Shown here piece after piece: positions 16,688 to 25,115 of a stretch of DNA of 59,982 nt. The translations under genes and the position numbers were made by a program. Below the pieces are notes generated by a model, which saw only the letters and a program-made list of their open reading frames with translations, did no database searches and was not told the DNA's origin. The stretch spans positions 1-59,982 of the forward strand of contig JAEURC010000037.1 of the NCBI GenBank assembly GCA_016789025.1, read 5' to 3'. Position 1 is the stretch's first letter, and each line of letters begins with the position of its first letter. Source of the DNA: Anaerolineales bacterium (GTDB taxonomy: Bacteria; Chloroflexota; Anaerolineae; Anaerolineales; Villigracilaceae).

Positions 16688-17392
16688 ATGAACGGATTGA
16701 TCGCCATCGTCGGCGCTGGCGAATACCTCCCTGTGATGGAAGAGGTGGATCGCTATCTGCTGTCCAGCGTCAACTCAAAGACGCCGCGCGTTGTGTGTCT
16801 TCCCACCGCGGCAGGGCAGGAAGGCGACGATAGCGTCAACCGCTGGTCGCGCATGGGAGTGGAACACTTCCAAAAACTCGGCGCGGATGTGCAGGCTCTC
16901 CGCATCATTGATAAAGAGTCCGCGAACGATTCGCAATTTGACTCATCGCTGGAAAACGCGGATTTCATTTATTTTTCTGGCGGCAATCCGATGTATTTGT
17001 TCCAAACCATGCAAGGCTCGCGCGCATGGGCATCCATGCAAAAGGCGTGGAGCAGGGGAGCGGTCTACGCGGGCTGTTCGGCTGGCGCGATGATTCTTTC
17101 GAAGCGCGTGCCGAGTTTTCGATTGGCTCAAAACGTGGAAGGGTTTGGAGTTATCCCTGCCCAATTCATCCTTCCGCATTTCGACGCAATGCCACTCGTG
17201 TTCAAGCCGATGATCTTTGCTTTACGAAAACAACTCAAGAAAGGCGAGCAGATGCTCGGCGTGGACGAAAACACCGCCCTCGTCGGTCGCGTTGGCGGCG
17301 AATGGAAAGTGATGGGGCAGGGAACTGTCCATCTCATCACTCGTGATGAAGACAAAACTTTTAACGTCGGCGAAACCGTGCCGCTCGAATAA
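16688..17392 (+). CDS. Peptidase S51 (dipeptidase E / cyanophycinase-like)
   Basis: 234 residues from the ATG at 16688, which follows AAAGGA; upstream in-frame sequence is repeat DNA. The S51 fold is shown by IAIVGAGEYL, FIYFSGGNPMYL and the nucleophile elbow YAGCSAGAM with Ser131. Family members cleave Asp-X dipeptides or beta-aspartyl links. It lies between M42 paralogues, so it probably takes part in peptide breakdown, hydrolysing acidic dipeptides the metallo-enzymes leave. Exact substrate not shown. Confidence 0.88.
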   Translation: MNGLIAIVGAGEYLPVMEEVDRYLLSSVNSKTPRVVCLPTAAGQEGDDSVNRWSRMGVEHFQKLGADVQALRIIDKESANDSQFDSSLENADFIYFSGGNPMYLFQTMQGSRAWASMQKAWSRGAVYAGCSAGAMILSKRVPSFRLAQNVEGFGVIPAQFILPHFDAMPLVFKPMIFALRKQLKKGEQMLGVDENTALVGRVGGEWKVMGQGTVHLITRDEDKTFNVGETVPLE

Positions 17393-17427
17393 TCTCCAGT
17401 CTCTAATCTCAATTACAAATTACAAAA
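17393..17427. repeat. Heptanucleotide array (units TCTCCAG and TACAAAT)
   Basis: Five 7-bp units directly after the S51 stop codon, shifting from TCTCNAN to TACAAAN. Confidence 0.65.
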
Positions 17428-17457
17428 CTCACGAACCTCGCCATCAAGGAATTCCCT

Positions 17458-18465
17458 ATGAAACCTCTCCTCAAACAACTCACCGAAACCTTCGGACCAT
17501 CGGGCTACGAAGAAAACGTCCGCAAGTTGGTGCGCGCGGAAGTGAAACTGCTCGCCGACGAGATCAAAGTGGACGCGCTCGGCAACCTCATCGCGCGTAA
17601 ACGACCGTCGAAGTTCACCAAAGACACAAAGAAAATTATGATCGCCGCGCACATGGACGAGATCGGGCTGATGGTGAGTCACATTGACGAGAACGGATTC
17701 GCGCGGTTCTCGAACATCGGCGGGGTGTTTGGGCGGTATGTGCCAGGAGGGCGTGTCCGCTTTTTGAACGGCGTAACGGGCGTCCTTGGGCATGACCGCC
17801 TTGAGAAAGTCCACGAAACTCCCGCGCTGGATAAGATCTACATTGATGTCGGCGCGACGAGCAAAAAAGATTGCCCCGTGAAGGTTGGCGATGTCGCCGC
17901 GTTTGGCCGTTCGTTCGTTGAGATGGGAAATCGGCTTGTCGCTAAATCCATGGATGATCGCGTGGGCGTGTTGGTTGCCATCGAAACATTGCGGTCGTTA
18001 AAGTCCACGCCGCATGATGTCTATTTTGTTTTTACGACTCAGGAAGAAGTCGGTGTGCGCGGCGCGACGACCTCCGCGTTCGGCATTGACCCCGACCTGG
18101 GAATCGCAATTGATGTCACTCCCGCGGCGGATACGCCCAACGCCTTCAAGATGGAGATGAAGTTGGGCAAAGGTCCGTGCGTGAAGATTCAAGACCCAGG
18201 CATGATCGCCGATCCGCGCATCGTGCAGTGGATGATCCGCACGGCGGAGAAAAATAAAATTCCGTATCAACGCGAAGTCTTGCTGGTCGGTTCGACAGAT
18301 GCGCGCGCGATTCAACTCGCGCGGGCGGGTGTGCCTGCGGGTTGTCTTTCCATCCCTGTCCGCTATGTGCATTCGCCGTCCGAAATGGTGGACTTTGCCG
18401 ACGTGCAAAACTCGGTCAAATTATTGACGGCGCTTTTGCGTACGAAGATTGATTTGGGTGAATAA
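17458..18465 (+). CDS. M42 family metallo-aminopeptidase, paralogue 3
   Basis: 335 residues. Residues of the two-metal site: His65 and Asp67 (AHMDEIG), Asp166 (SMDDRVG), Glu196-Glu197 (TQEEVGVRG), Asp219 (AIDVT), His305 (RYVHSP). The start follows AAGGAA. It completes a cluster of three M42 genes within 4.1 kb. One base separates its stop from the next ATG, so the small protein downstream is probably co-translated. Confidence 0.94.
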   Translation: MKPLLKQLTETFGPSGYEENVRKLVRAEVKLLADEIKVDALGNLIARKRPSKFTKDTKKIMIAAHMDEIGLMVSHIDENGFARFSNIGGVFGRYVPGGRVRFLNGVTGVLGHDRLEKVHETPALDKIYIDVGATSKKDCPVKVGDVAAFGRSFVEMGNRLVAKSMDDRVGVLVAIETLRSLKSTPHDVYFVFTTQEEVGVRGATTSAFGIDPDLGIAIDVTPAADTPNAFKMEMKLGKGPCVKIQDPGMIADPRIVQWMIRTAEKNKIPYQREVLLVGSTDARAIQLARAGVPAGCLSIPVRYVHSPSEMVDFADVQNSVKLLTALLRTKIDLGE

Positions 18466-18466
18466 G

Positions 18467-18931
18467 ATGTCTGATTGGAAACGAACAACAAATGAGGTCG
18501 GATTCAAAAACTTGCGCCCTGAGTTATCGCAGGCGATCAATGAACATATCGAGAAATACAGCCTTGGCGACATCTTGTCCGCCGCGTTGATGTGCGTTCA
18601 GACCGATTCGGAAAAGATCAAAAAAGGATTGTTCGGCGGGGCGGAAGAAGTGTATGCGGGCGTGGTTGTCACTTCGCGCTGGCTTGTGTGGGCAACAAGC
18701 GGGACCAAGACTCACACTTCTGCCGCGTCTGCCCAATGGAGCGATGTGACGGTCCAGGATTATGCCCAATCTTCATTTGCAAAAATGATTCCCGATTCGG
18801 GGCTCAACGTCAGTGGAAGATTCACCGACGCCTCCGAAAATGGGTTGGTCTTCATTGCCTTGGAAGAAAACGCGGTTGGGGCAAGGTGCAAAGAGATCGC
18901 GTTTAAAGCCGCGCAAGACGCGAAGAAATAA
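18467..18931 (+). CDS. Hypothetical protein, possibly PH-like
   Basis: 154 residues, not recognised with certainty. The start at 18467 is chosen because it follows the M42 stop by one base and opens MSDWKRTTNEVGF. No signal peptide or membrane helix. A central stretch (EEVYAGVVVTSRWLVWATSG) resembles the first strands of bacterial PH-like domains that report on surface or stress state, followed by a C-terminal helix. The gene ends directly against the convergent DUF456 gene with no spacer. It sits in the peptidase operon, but no role follows from that. Confidence 0.7.
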   Translation: MSDWKRTTNEVGFKNLRPELSQAINEHIEKYSLGDILSAALMCVQTDSEKIKKGLFGGAEEVYAGVVVTSRWLVWATSGTKTHTSAASAQWSDVTVQDYAQSSFAKMIPDSGLNVSGRFTDASENGLVFIALEENAVGARCKEIAFKAAQDAKK

Positions 18932-19471
18932 TCACACCCAAGCCCACAACATCCACGCGCCCAAAATCAAAACGCCGATGCCGAAGCGCGCGGCGAACGA
19001 CCAGCCCCAGCCAACCATGTAGGCTTTGGTCGATTCGATGGCGGCGGTTTTATCGCGTAGTCTGTAATATTCCAAGCCGAACAACGCGAGCGGAGCGCTT
19101 GCCAGCCCTACGATGGGCGTGAGGAACAAACTTGCGACCAGACTCGCCGCGAACGCCAGCAGGATCGAACTCCACGGCACGAATTTATCGCGCATCTTGC
19201 GGGCGATGATGATGTTGTCCACGATGTTGCCCGCGATCATCAGGAGGGTGATGAAGGCAAACAGAACCCAATCCCAAAATGTCATGCGTTCTGCTGTGCT
19301 TTGCAGGAACGCGTACACGAGCGCGGCGAGCCACATCACGGTGATGCCCGGGAAGATGGGAATGATCAATCCGATCAAGCCGACGAGCATCACGAAGAGC
19401 GTGAGTGTGTCCACGACGACGATCCACGCGAGTTGAAGGTTGGAGAGAAATTCGGGAGGGAGCATATTCAT
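18932..19471 (-). CDS. DUF456 family membrane protein
   Basis: 179 residues, four to five hydrophobic segments with two glycine/proline-rich hairpins (GLIGLIIPIFPG and ASLFLTPIVG), the DUF456 signature. The family is widespread and of unknown function; the re-entrant glycine hairpins resemble glycine-zipper membrane segments. It is downstream of serS on the same strand, separated by the GTAGGGGCG palindrome. Its stop codon abuts that of the convergent neighbour. Confidence 0.88.
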   Translation of the reverse strand: MNMLPPEFLSNLQLAWIVVVDTLTLFVMLVGLIGLIIPIFPGITVMWLAALVYAFLQSTAERMTFWDWVLFAFITLLMIAGNIVDNIIIARKMRDKFVPWSSILLAFAASLVASLFLTPIVGLASAPLALFGLEYYRLRDKTAAIESTKAYMVGWGWSFAARFGIGVLILGAWMLWAWV

Positions 19472-19475
19472 TCCG

Positions 19476-19502
19476 GTAGGGGCGGGGTGACCCCGCCCCT
19501 AC
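19476..19502. repeat. GTAGGGGCG palindrome, copy 2
   Basis: Perfect 12-bp arms GTAGGGGCGGGG / CCCCGCCCCTAC with a TGA loop, between serS and the DUF456 gene. No T-run, so not an ordinary terminator. Confidence 0.85.
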
Positions 19503-19506
19503 AAAA

Positions 19507-20775
19507 TTATTTAATCACATCCACGCCGCCCATCCACGGGCGCAGAACTTCGGGGATGCGGATCGAACCGTCGGCTTGTTGGTTATTTTCCATCACGGCG
19601 ATCATCGTGCGCGGCAGACCGAGTCCCGATCCGTTCAATGTGTGGAGCAAACGCGCCTTGCCGCCATCAGCAGGGCGATACTTTATATTCGCGCGTCGCG
19701 CCTGAAAGTCGCGGACATTCGAGACCGATGACACTTCCAGCCACTCGTTGCATCCCGCCGCCCACACTTCGATATCGTACGTGATCGCCGAACCAAATCC
19801 GAGATCGCCCGTGCAAAGTTGTTTGACTCGATAGGTAAAACCCAACGCGGCGCAAGTCGCTTCGGCATCTTCGCGCATTTTTTCGAGCAACGCGTCTGAC
19901 TCTTCAGGCTTGGCGTACATGTACATTTCCACTTTATCGAATTGATGTCCGCGTTTGATGCCGCGCACATCGCGTCCCGCGCTCATCTTTTCGCGGCGAA
20001 AGCAGGGCGTGTATCCCGTGTACAGCAACGGCAAGTGCGCCTCGTCGAGAATCTCGTCCATGTGCATGCCGGTCAACGGCACCTCGGCGGTCGGCACGAA
20101 ATACAACTCTTCCTCGTGATCTTTATATAAATTATCGGCGAACTTGGGCAGTTGCCCCGCGCCAAAAACAGTTTCAGTCTTCACCATGAACGGCAAATAT
20201 TTTTCGGTGTAGCCTTGTCGAATGTGCAGATCGAGCATGAACGCGATCAACGCGCGTTGCAATCTCGCGCCCGCGCCGCTCAACACATAAAAGCGCGAAC
20301 CCGTGATCTTCGTGCCGCGTTCAAAATCAATGACGCCCAACGCGGGACCCAAGTCCCAGTGCGCTTTCGGCTCGAAATCAAATTCGGGAAGTTGACCCAC
20401 CGTGCGGAGGACTACATTTTCCTCTTCGGATGCGCCTATCGGCGTCCGTTCATCCGGGACGTTGGGCAGGGCGCTCGTTAGCGACGTTAACTTCCCTTCG
20501 ACCTCCGTCACCTCCTTGTCGAGCGCGGCGATCTTGTCGCCCACTTCGCGCATCGCTACAATTTTCTTTTCGCGTTCCGCCGCGTCTTTCATCTTGCCGA
20601 TCTCTTTCGAGACGGTATTGCGTTCCGCTTTTAATTGCTCAACTTCTGTGAGCAAGGCGCGGCGTTTTTCATCGAGTCCTAAAATCTCCTCGATGGACGA
20701 AGAATCCATTTGGCGGTTCTTCAACGCCATGCGGACAACGTCTGGCTTTTCGCGGATCAAATTCAGGTCTAACAT
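19507..20775 (-). CDS. serS: Seryl-tRNA synthetase
   Basis: 422 residues from the ATG at 20775 ([21 protein letters not shown]), preceded by GGAGGTGCAAC; longer reading runs back through the T-box. The N-terminal coiled-coil arm (about 30-100) that grips the tRNA extra arm is followed by the class II core: motif 2 [11 protein letters not shown] and motif 3 [13 protein letters not shown]. It charges tRNA-Ser (and tRNA-Sec if present). Expression is controlled by the T-box leader. Length is standard. Confidence 0.98.
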   Translation of the reverse strand: MLDLNLIREKPDVVRMALKNRQMDSSSIEEILGLDEKRRALLTEVEQLKAERNTVSKEIGKMKDAAEREKKIVAMREVGDKIAALDKEVTEVEGKLTSLTSALPNVPDERTPIGASEEENVVLRTVGQLPEFDFEPKAHWDLGPALGVIDFERGTKITGSRFYVLSGAGARLQRALIAFMLDLHIRQGYTEKYLPFMVKTETVFGAGQLPKFADNLYKDHEEELYFVPTAEVPLTGMHMDEILDEAHLPLLYTGYTPCFRREKMSAGRDVRGIKRGHQFDKVEMYMYAKPEESDALLEKMREDAEATCAALGFTYRVKQLCTGDLGFGSAITYDIEVWAAGCNEWLEVSSVSNVRDFQARRANIKYRPADGGKARLLHTLNGSGLGLPRTMIAVMENNQQADGSIRIPEVLRPWMGGVDVIK

Positions 20776-21067
20776 GTTGCACCTCCGATGTGCAGATAAA
20801 AGAATACGCCCCCGTCCGTGTGCAGGACGAAGGGGCGTTTCGTGGTGCCACCTGCTTTTACCCCCTCCACTCTTCTGGTTGGGGTCTTGGATCCGCGATA
20901 ACGGGCGAACACCGATTCTCTTACGATGTGGCGCAAGATGGAATCTTGCGTTACTTCCCTGCGAGAATGACGTGGTGAAGTGGATTTCGTCATCTGCCCG
21001 ACCATCTCGCACTGACCGATGGCTCTCTGAACGGTTCGATGAGTACTTGCCTTCACGCTGTCTTGTT
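20776..21067 (-). promoter_or_regulatory. T-box riboswitch leader of serS
   Basis: The minus-strand leader has the core T-box AGGTGGCACCACG (complement of 20841-20853), whose GGTGGCACC pairs with the tRNA acceptor end. Stem I carries the AGAGAG motif (complement of 21023-21028) followed by the GG...GTGCGAGA pattern. Downstream is a terminator hairpin (20805-20838). Uncharged tRNA-Ser should stabilise the antiterminator. I could not place the serine specifier codon with confidence. Confidence 0.9.
20797..20839 (-). terminator. T-box terminator hairpin
   Basis: ACGCCCCTTCGTCCT pairs with GGACGGGGGCGT and is followed by ATTCTTTT. Its left arm overlaps the region the antiterminator would use. 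Confidence 0.85.
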
Positions 21068-21073
21068 GGCACG

Positions 21074-21101
21074 ATTATACGCGTCGAGTTTGTGTTGTCA
21101 A
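21074..21101 (-). promoter_or_regulatory. serS promoter
   Basis: Consensus TTGACA and TATAAT with 16-bp spacing on the minus strand, just upstream of the T-box leader. Confidence 0.9.
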
Positions 21102-21229
21102 TGGCTTGGCGGAGAAATGCCGGGGAGGCGACGATGTTCCCGCTGGCGAATTAAATTTCACCGTCGAGGGCGAAGCGCGCATTGAATCCATAACACAAAT
21201 TATGGTATAGTTTGGTCAGGAGTATCGTC

Positions 21230-21907
21230 ATGAATGAGCGGATTTTGATCATCGAAGACGACCAGCAGATTCTCAAATTGCTTCAACGCGGACTCGCGTA
21301 TGAAGGCTATACAGTGGACTCGGCAACCGATGGGCGCATGGGGTTGATCTTGGCGCGCGACCACACGCCTGATCTTGTGATCCTGGATTGGATGTTGCCC
21401 GGCATGGACGGGCTGGAAGTGTGCCATCGTTTGCGCACTGGCGGCTCGATCCCCATTTTGATGTTGACGGCGAAAGACACCGTGCAGGATCGTATTCAAG
21501 GTTTGGACGCGGGCGCGGATGATTACATGATCAAGCCGTTCAATTTGGATGAACTGCTTGCGCGTGTGCGCGCGTTGCTGCGCAGGACGCAGCCGGAGCG
21601 AATCCCTGTGTTGAAGTTTGCCGATCTTTCGCTTGATACCGGCACACGTCAAGCCTCGCGCGGAAACCGCACGATCTCGTTGACGGCAAAAGAATATGAA
21701 CTGCTCGAATTGTTTCTGCGGCATCCGAAGCAAGTGTTGACGCGTGAAGTGATCTTCGACCGCGTGTGGGGCTATGATTTCGGCGGCGAAAGCAACGTGT
21801 TGGAAGTGTACATCCGCTACTTGCGGCAGAAATTGGAAAGCGATGGGGAAGTGCGTCTCATCCATACTGTGCGCGGGGTGGGATATGTTCTGCGCGAAAA
21901 TCCGTAA
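21230..21907 (+). CDS. OmpR/PhoB family response regulator
   Basis: 225 residues from the ATG at 21230, which follows CAGGAG. Receiver domain with acidic Asp10-Asp11, phosphorylation site Asp53 ([12 protein letters not shown]), the LTAKD threonine and Lys103 (IKPF). The C-terminal winged helix (about 130-222) ends with the wing [12 protein letters not shown]. The histidine kinase follows after a repeat-bearing 79-bp gap, so the two form a two-component system. Its target genes are not evident. Confidence 0.95.
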   Translation: MNERILIIEDDQQILKLLQRGLAYEGYTVDSATDGRMGLILARDHTPDLVILDWMLPGMDGLEVCHRLRTGGSIPILMLTAKDTVQDRIQGLDAGADDYMIKPFNLDELLARVRALLRRTQPERIPVLKFADLSLDTGTRQASRGNRTISLTAKEYELLELFLRHPKQVLTREVIFDRVWGYDFGGESNVLEVYIRYLRQKLESDGEVRLIHTVRGVGYVLRENP

Positions 21908-21986
21908 CCATAAATCCAAAACTTGCGCTGAGTTTATCGAAGCATCGTAAATCGTAAACTTGTACTGAGCCTGTCGAAGTATCGAA
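21908..21986. repeat. Direct repeat in the gap between regulator and kinase
   Basis: ACTTGNNCTGAG..TNTCGAAGNATCG occurs twice (21923-21944 and 21960-21983), separated by the heptamer-like ATCGTAAATCGTAA. Similar to the widely dispersed TCATNCTGAGC words. Confidence 0.6.
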
Positions 21987-23354
21987 ATGTCCCTCCGCCT
22001 CCGCCTGACCTTGTTATATGCGATTGTTACAGGCGGAGTTTTGCTTGTCTTTGGCGCGACGGCGATTTTTGTTTTTAACGCCATTCTGGTCGACCAGATC
22101 GATAACACGCTGGCAAACGCGGTAGATTTGATCATTAACGGCATCAACGTCGGCGAACTAGACGAACTCGAAGGTAACCTCGAGTCGGTTGAACTGCGCT
22201 CAGATGTGTATGTGCAGATATGGGACCTGGGCGGTACCGCCCAGACGGGCTTGCGTGAATTGGAGGGATTTACCGACCAGCGTCCGTTTGACCCCGCCGG
22301 CTTGCGCCTCGAAACCCCGATCTATCAATATGTGCAGGCGGGGGTGGTTTACTTGCGCGTGATCAGTGTTCCCCTCGAACAAAATGAACGCCGCATAGGC
22401 ACGCTTCAAGTTGCGGTGAGTCTGGATGTGGTCGATGCTGCGCGTATGGAGTTGGAAAAAACCCTCGGAGTGATCTGGATCGTTGCGATCCTGATTTCAG
22501 CAAATGTCGCCTGGTTGACGCTTGGACAAACCCTTCGCCCTTTGAAATCTATAACACTCGCGGCAGAACAGATCAATCGCGCCGATGATCTCTCGCGGCG
22601 CATTCCCTATGATGGACCAGCGGATGAAATTGGCAGTCTTGTCGATTCGTTCAACCAAACCCTGGAACGCCTCGAAGCGTTGTTTACATCACAACAACGC
22701 CTGCTTGCCGATGTGAGCCATGAACTCCGCACGCCGCTCACGGTGATCAAGGGCAACGCCGATTTGATGCGCCGCATGAAAAGTCTCGACGAAGAATCGC
22801 TGACCAGCATCGATCAAGAGGCGGGCCGCCTCTCGCGCCTCGTGGGCGGTCTGTTGTTGCTCGCGCAGGCTGAGTCGGGCAAGCTCGCTCTTGTCGAAAA
22901 ACCTGTGGAACTCGACTTGCTCGTCACCGAAGTATTTCAGGAAATGAGCGTGCTGGCTGGGAATAGGATTCGTTTGCATCTCAACGAGATCGATCAAGCC
23001 ATCGTCAAAGGCGACCGCGACCGACTCAAGCAAGTTTTTATCAACCTTGTCGCCAACGCGATTCAATACACGCCGACCGGGGGAGAGGTCTTCATCAGTC
23101 TTGAAAAAATCAAGGATCAGGCTCGCATCATTTGTCGGGACACCGGTCCCGGCATTCCAGCGGAGGATTTGCCTCACATCTTCGAGCGTTTTTACCGCGC
23201 CGAGAAATCACGCACGCGCGGCAGAGGCGCTGGCTTCGGGCTTGGGCTTTCCATCGCCAATTGGATCGTCGAGCGGCACGGCGGCAGGATCGAGGTCAAT
23301 TCAAAAGAAGGACAAGGCACCGCGTTTGCCATTTGGCTGCCGGTGATTTCGTAG
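21987..23354 (+). CDS. Membrane sensor histidine kinase (HAMP)
   Basis: 455 residues. TM1 (about 8-32), outer sensor (about 33-158), TM2 (about 162-182), HAMP linker (about 183-238), phospho-acceptor His245 in SHELRTP, then the ATPase with N box NLVANAIQYTP, G1 DTGPGIP and G2 GLGLSIANW. The outer domain shows no known fold to me. Its stop codon TAG is part of the GTAGGGGCG palindrome. Partner of the regulator at 21230. Confidence 0.95.
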   Translation: MSLRLRLTLLYAIVTGGVLLVFGATAIFVFNAILVDQIDNTLANAVDLIINGINVGELDELEGNLESVELRSDVYVQIWDLGGTAQTGLRELEGFTDQRPFDPAGLRLETPIYQYVQAGVVYLRVISVPLEQNERRIGTLQVAVSLDVVDAARMELEKTLGVIWIVAILISANVAWLTLGQTLRPLKSITLAAEQINRADDLSRRIPYDGPADEIGSLVDSFNQTLERLEALFTSQQRLLADVSHELRTPLTVIKGNADLMRRMKSLDEESLTSIDQEAGRLSRLVGGLLLLAQAESGKLALVEKPVELDLLVTEVFQEMSVLAGNRIRLHLNEIDQAIVKGDRDRLKQVFINLVANAIQYTPTGGEVFISLEKIKDQARIICRDTGPGIPAEDLPHIFERFYRAEKSRTRGRGAGFGLGLSIANWIVERHGGRIEVNSKEGQGTAFAIWLPVIS

Positions 23355-23400
23355 GGGCGCAGGGTCTCCCTGCTCTTGGGCGAGACGACCTCGCCCCTAC
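23351..23400. repeat. GTAGGGGCG palindrome, copy 3, supplying stops to two convergent genes
   Basis: Ends GTAGGGGCG and CGCCCCTAC flank two smaller hairpins (GCAGGGTCTCCCTGC and GGGCGAGACGACCTCGCCC). The terminal TAG on each strand is the stop codon of the gene entering it: the kinase (plus) and the lytic transglycosylase (minus). Confidence 0.9.
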
Positions 23401-24113
23401 GGGTTAATTCCCAATCTCTGCGCGGCTTGGCGACATAACCCCGCGCCATAATTTTGATACCACTCATCGAGAGATACGCTGGAGGTAAACCCGCTTCGCG
23501 CGTCGGTGTAAATGGGCGCGCCATAGCGAACGTATCTCGCTGTTTCAGCGTGCCACGTCCATTCGCCGCGATTGATGACTCCGATTCCGCCGTTATAGCC
23601 AGCCAGCGCAAGGCGCGGATCGCCGCCCGCCGTTTGAAGCGAACGCGCAAGGTATTCCAATCCGCGTAGGGCGTTGGTTTCGGTGTCGAATCCGTTTTCG
23701 CCGTAGTGGAAGTGGAACGGCATCACTTGGAAGAGTCCCATGGCGCCGGAGCGCGAGAGCGCGTTTGGGTCGCCGCACGATTCGATCTGCATCACGGTGG
23801 CGACCAGGTTGGGGTCCAGAGATGAAGCGTTTGCCCAGCGGACGATATTAATTCCCCAGTATTGCACTTCCCGCGTGAAGATAGGGGAGAGTCCGCTTGA
23901 AGGGGGTGGAGCGGTTGACGCGATTGAAACAGATTGAACGTTGGGCGAAGCGGAGGTCTGAATCGGTATATTGGATGCGAGCGCGGCGAGCAGGCATGAG
24001 ATCAAAATCACCGCGAGAGGCGGCAGGGCATAAAAAGACAAACAGCCGCCTGCATTGTCGTCTGCCGCGGCTGTTTGCCAGTCGTCGATTTGTTGTGAGC
24101 GAGCACGGGGCAT
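23397..24113 (-). CDS. Membrane-anchored lytic transglycosylase (SLT domain)
   Basis: 238 residues. A cytoplasmic Gln/Asp-rich start, one hydrophobic helix (about 28-48), a Ser/Pro linker, then an SLT domain (about 85-200): catalytic Glu111 in VMQIESCGDPNALS, GAMGLFQVMPFHF and ALAGYNGG. Such enzymes cleave glycan strands of peptidoglycan to make 1,6-anhydro ends. The ATG follows AAAGGAACCC. The stop codon comes from the convergent palindrome. Confidence 0.92.
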   Translation of the reverse strand: MPRARSQQIDDWQTAAADDNAGGCLSFYALPPLAVILISCLLAALASNIPIQTSASPNVQSVSIASTAPPPSSGLSPIFTREVQYWGINIVRWANASSLDPNLVATVMQIESCGDPNALSRSGAMGLFQVMPFHFHYGENGFDTETNALRGLEYLARSLQTAGGDPRLALAGYNGGIGVINRGEWTWHAETARYVRYGAPIYTDARSGFTSSVSLDEWYQNYGAGLCRQAAQRLGINP

Positions 24114-24240
24114 AGTGGGTTCCTTTAGTTGATTTCAGGGACCCGAGCTCGAAAAGAGTTCGGATATTTAATTTGTGTGCGCCTCGCCCTGAGCGGGCGG
24201 GGAGTGGCGCAACGGCGCCACGACGAACGCAGTCGGAGGG
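24114..24240. other. 127-bp gap with hairpins
   Basis: On the minus strand it contains hairpin GTGGCGCCGTTGCGCCAC (24205-24222) and the G/C-rich CCCCGCCCGCTCAGGGCG. It could be a terminator without T-run or a leader structure for the lytic transglycosylase gene. Confidence 0.4.
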
Positions 24241-25002
24241 TTACGCGTTGTATGTGCGATCGTTGGCAGGCTCGTTGACCGAATGGTAAGTCGGCTCAGA
24301 TCGCATGAACGATGTTTGTTGCGCGGGTTTCGGCGCGGGACGATACGCTTGATTCTGCGTGGTCTGCACCGGGCGGTTCAAGCTGGATGCCGGGCGAAGA
24401 ATCGGCTGATTCTGATTCGCCGGTCGGTACGTCTGCTGGGATGCGGGGCGCGAATAACTGCGATCCGATTCTGCGGTGGTGAACATGCGGTCTCCCGCCA
24501 GCGAGAACGAACCGATGATCAACACGCGGATGAGCAGGATCATCGCGGCGACGAAGATCGGCACGACTTTCGTCATGGTCTCGTTGCTGATGACCGCTCC
24601 TCCAGACGCGCTGGTGTGGTTGACAATGGCTACCGACACGCCCCACCACGTGAGGATCGCGTTGAAGCCCGCCGCGAGCAACCACGCGCCGAAGAGGTAA
24701 TACACTTCCTTCGGTTCGTCGGCGCCTTGTTCGGGTGTGAAGACGCGGGCGATGCCGGCAAAGTCAATGCCGCAGAAGGCAATCGCGAGAATGGTCGCCC
24801 ATTGCAAACCGCCGAACGAAAGGTTACCCAGAATATCCCGCAAGGCGAAGCGTGTGGCGTTGAAGTTGGAAACCTCAAAAGCGAGCAAAGCCACGAGGAT
24901 GATCATCCCCCATGCCGCGCCACGGGTGAAGCGCCGCCCGTGTGTAAGATCACGGAACAAGGCGCGCAGTCCATCCCCTGAATTTCTTCGATATGTAGTC
25001 AT
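24241..25002 (-). CDS. Hypothetical four-helix membrane protein behind a LexA-like operator
   Basis: 253 residues, family not recognised. Four hydrophobic segments (about 30-46, 62-80, 100-122, 145-168) are followed by some 85 polar residues rich in Gln, Pro, Tyr and Arg (SRPASQQTYRPANQNQP and similar), a disordered tail on the side of the N-terminus, probably cytoplasmic. The start follows AAAGGAGG. Promoter TTGACA-17-TAAAAT holds a palindrome TAGAACA-N2-TGTTCTA exactly in its spacer, so the gene is probably repressed by a LexA-type or similar regulator. Confidence 0.8.
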   Translation of the reverse strand: MTTYRRNSGDGLRALFRDLTHGRRFTRGAAWGMIILVALLAFEVSNFNATRFALRDILGNLSFGGLQWATILAIAFCGIDFAGIARVFTPEQGADEPKEVYYLFGAWLLAAGFNAILTWWGVSVAIVNHTSASGGAVISNETMTKVVPIFVAAMILLIRVLIIGSFSLAGDRMFTTAESDRSYSRPASQQTYRPANQNQPILRPASSLNRPVQTTQNQAYRPAPKPAQQTSFMRSEPTYHSVNEPANDRTYNA

Positions 25003-25039
25003 CTCGACCTCCTTTGTCGAATGGGTGACAATTAGGCCG

Positions 25040-25068
25040 ATTTTAGAACACTTGTTCTAATTTGTCAA
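25040..25068 (-). promoter_or_regulatory. Promoter of the 25002 gene
   Basis: TTGACA and TAAAAT with 17-bp spacing on the minus strand. Confidence 0.85.
25044..25059. promoter_or_regulatory. LexA-like operator
   Basis: Palindrome TAGAACACTTGTTCTA: 7-bp arms around CT. It contains GAAC-N4-GTTC, the core of SOS boxes of Gram-positive type. It fills the promoter spacer and touches the -10 box. Confidence 0.65.
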
Positions 25069-25080
25069 GGGTGAAATGAA

Positions 25081-25115
25081 AAGACCTGTGAGGTCTATCA
25101 GACCTCACAGGTCTT
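25081..25115 (-). terminator. Perfect hairpin after psuG
   Basis: 16-bp arms AAGACCTGTGAGGTCT and complement with a 3-base loop, starting at the psuG stop codon and followed on the minus strand by TTTTCATTT. The same ACCTGTGAGG/ACCTCACAGG words recur at 49251. Confidence 0.8.
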
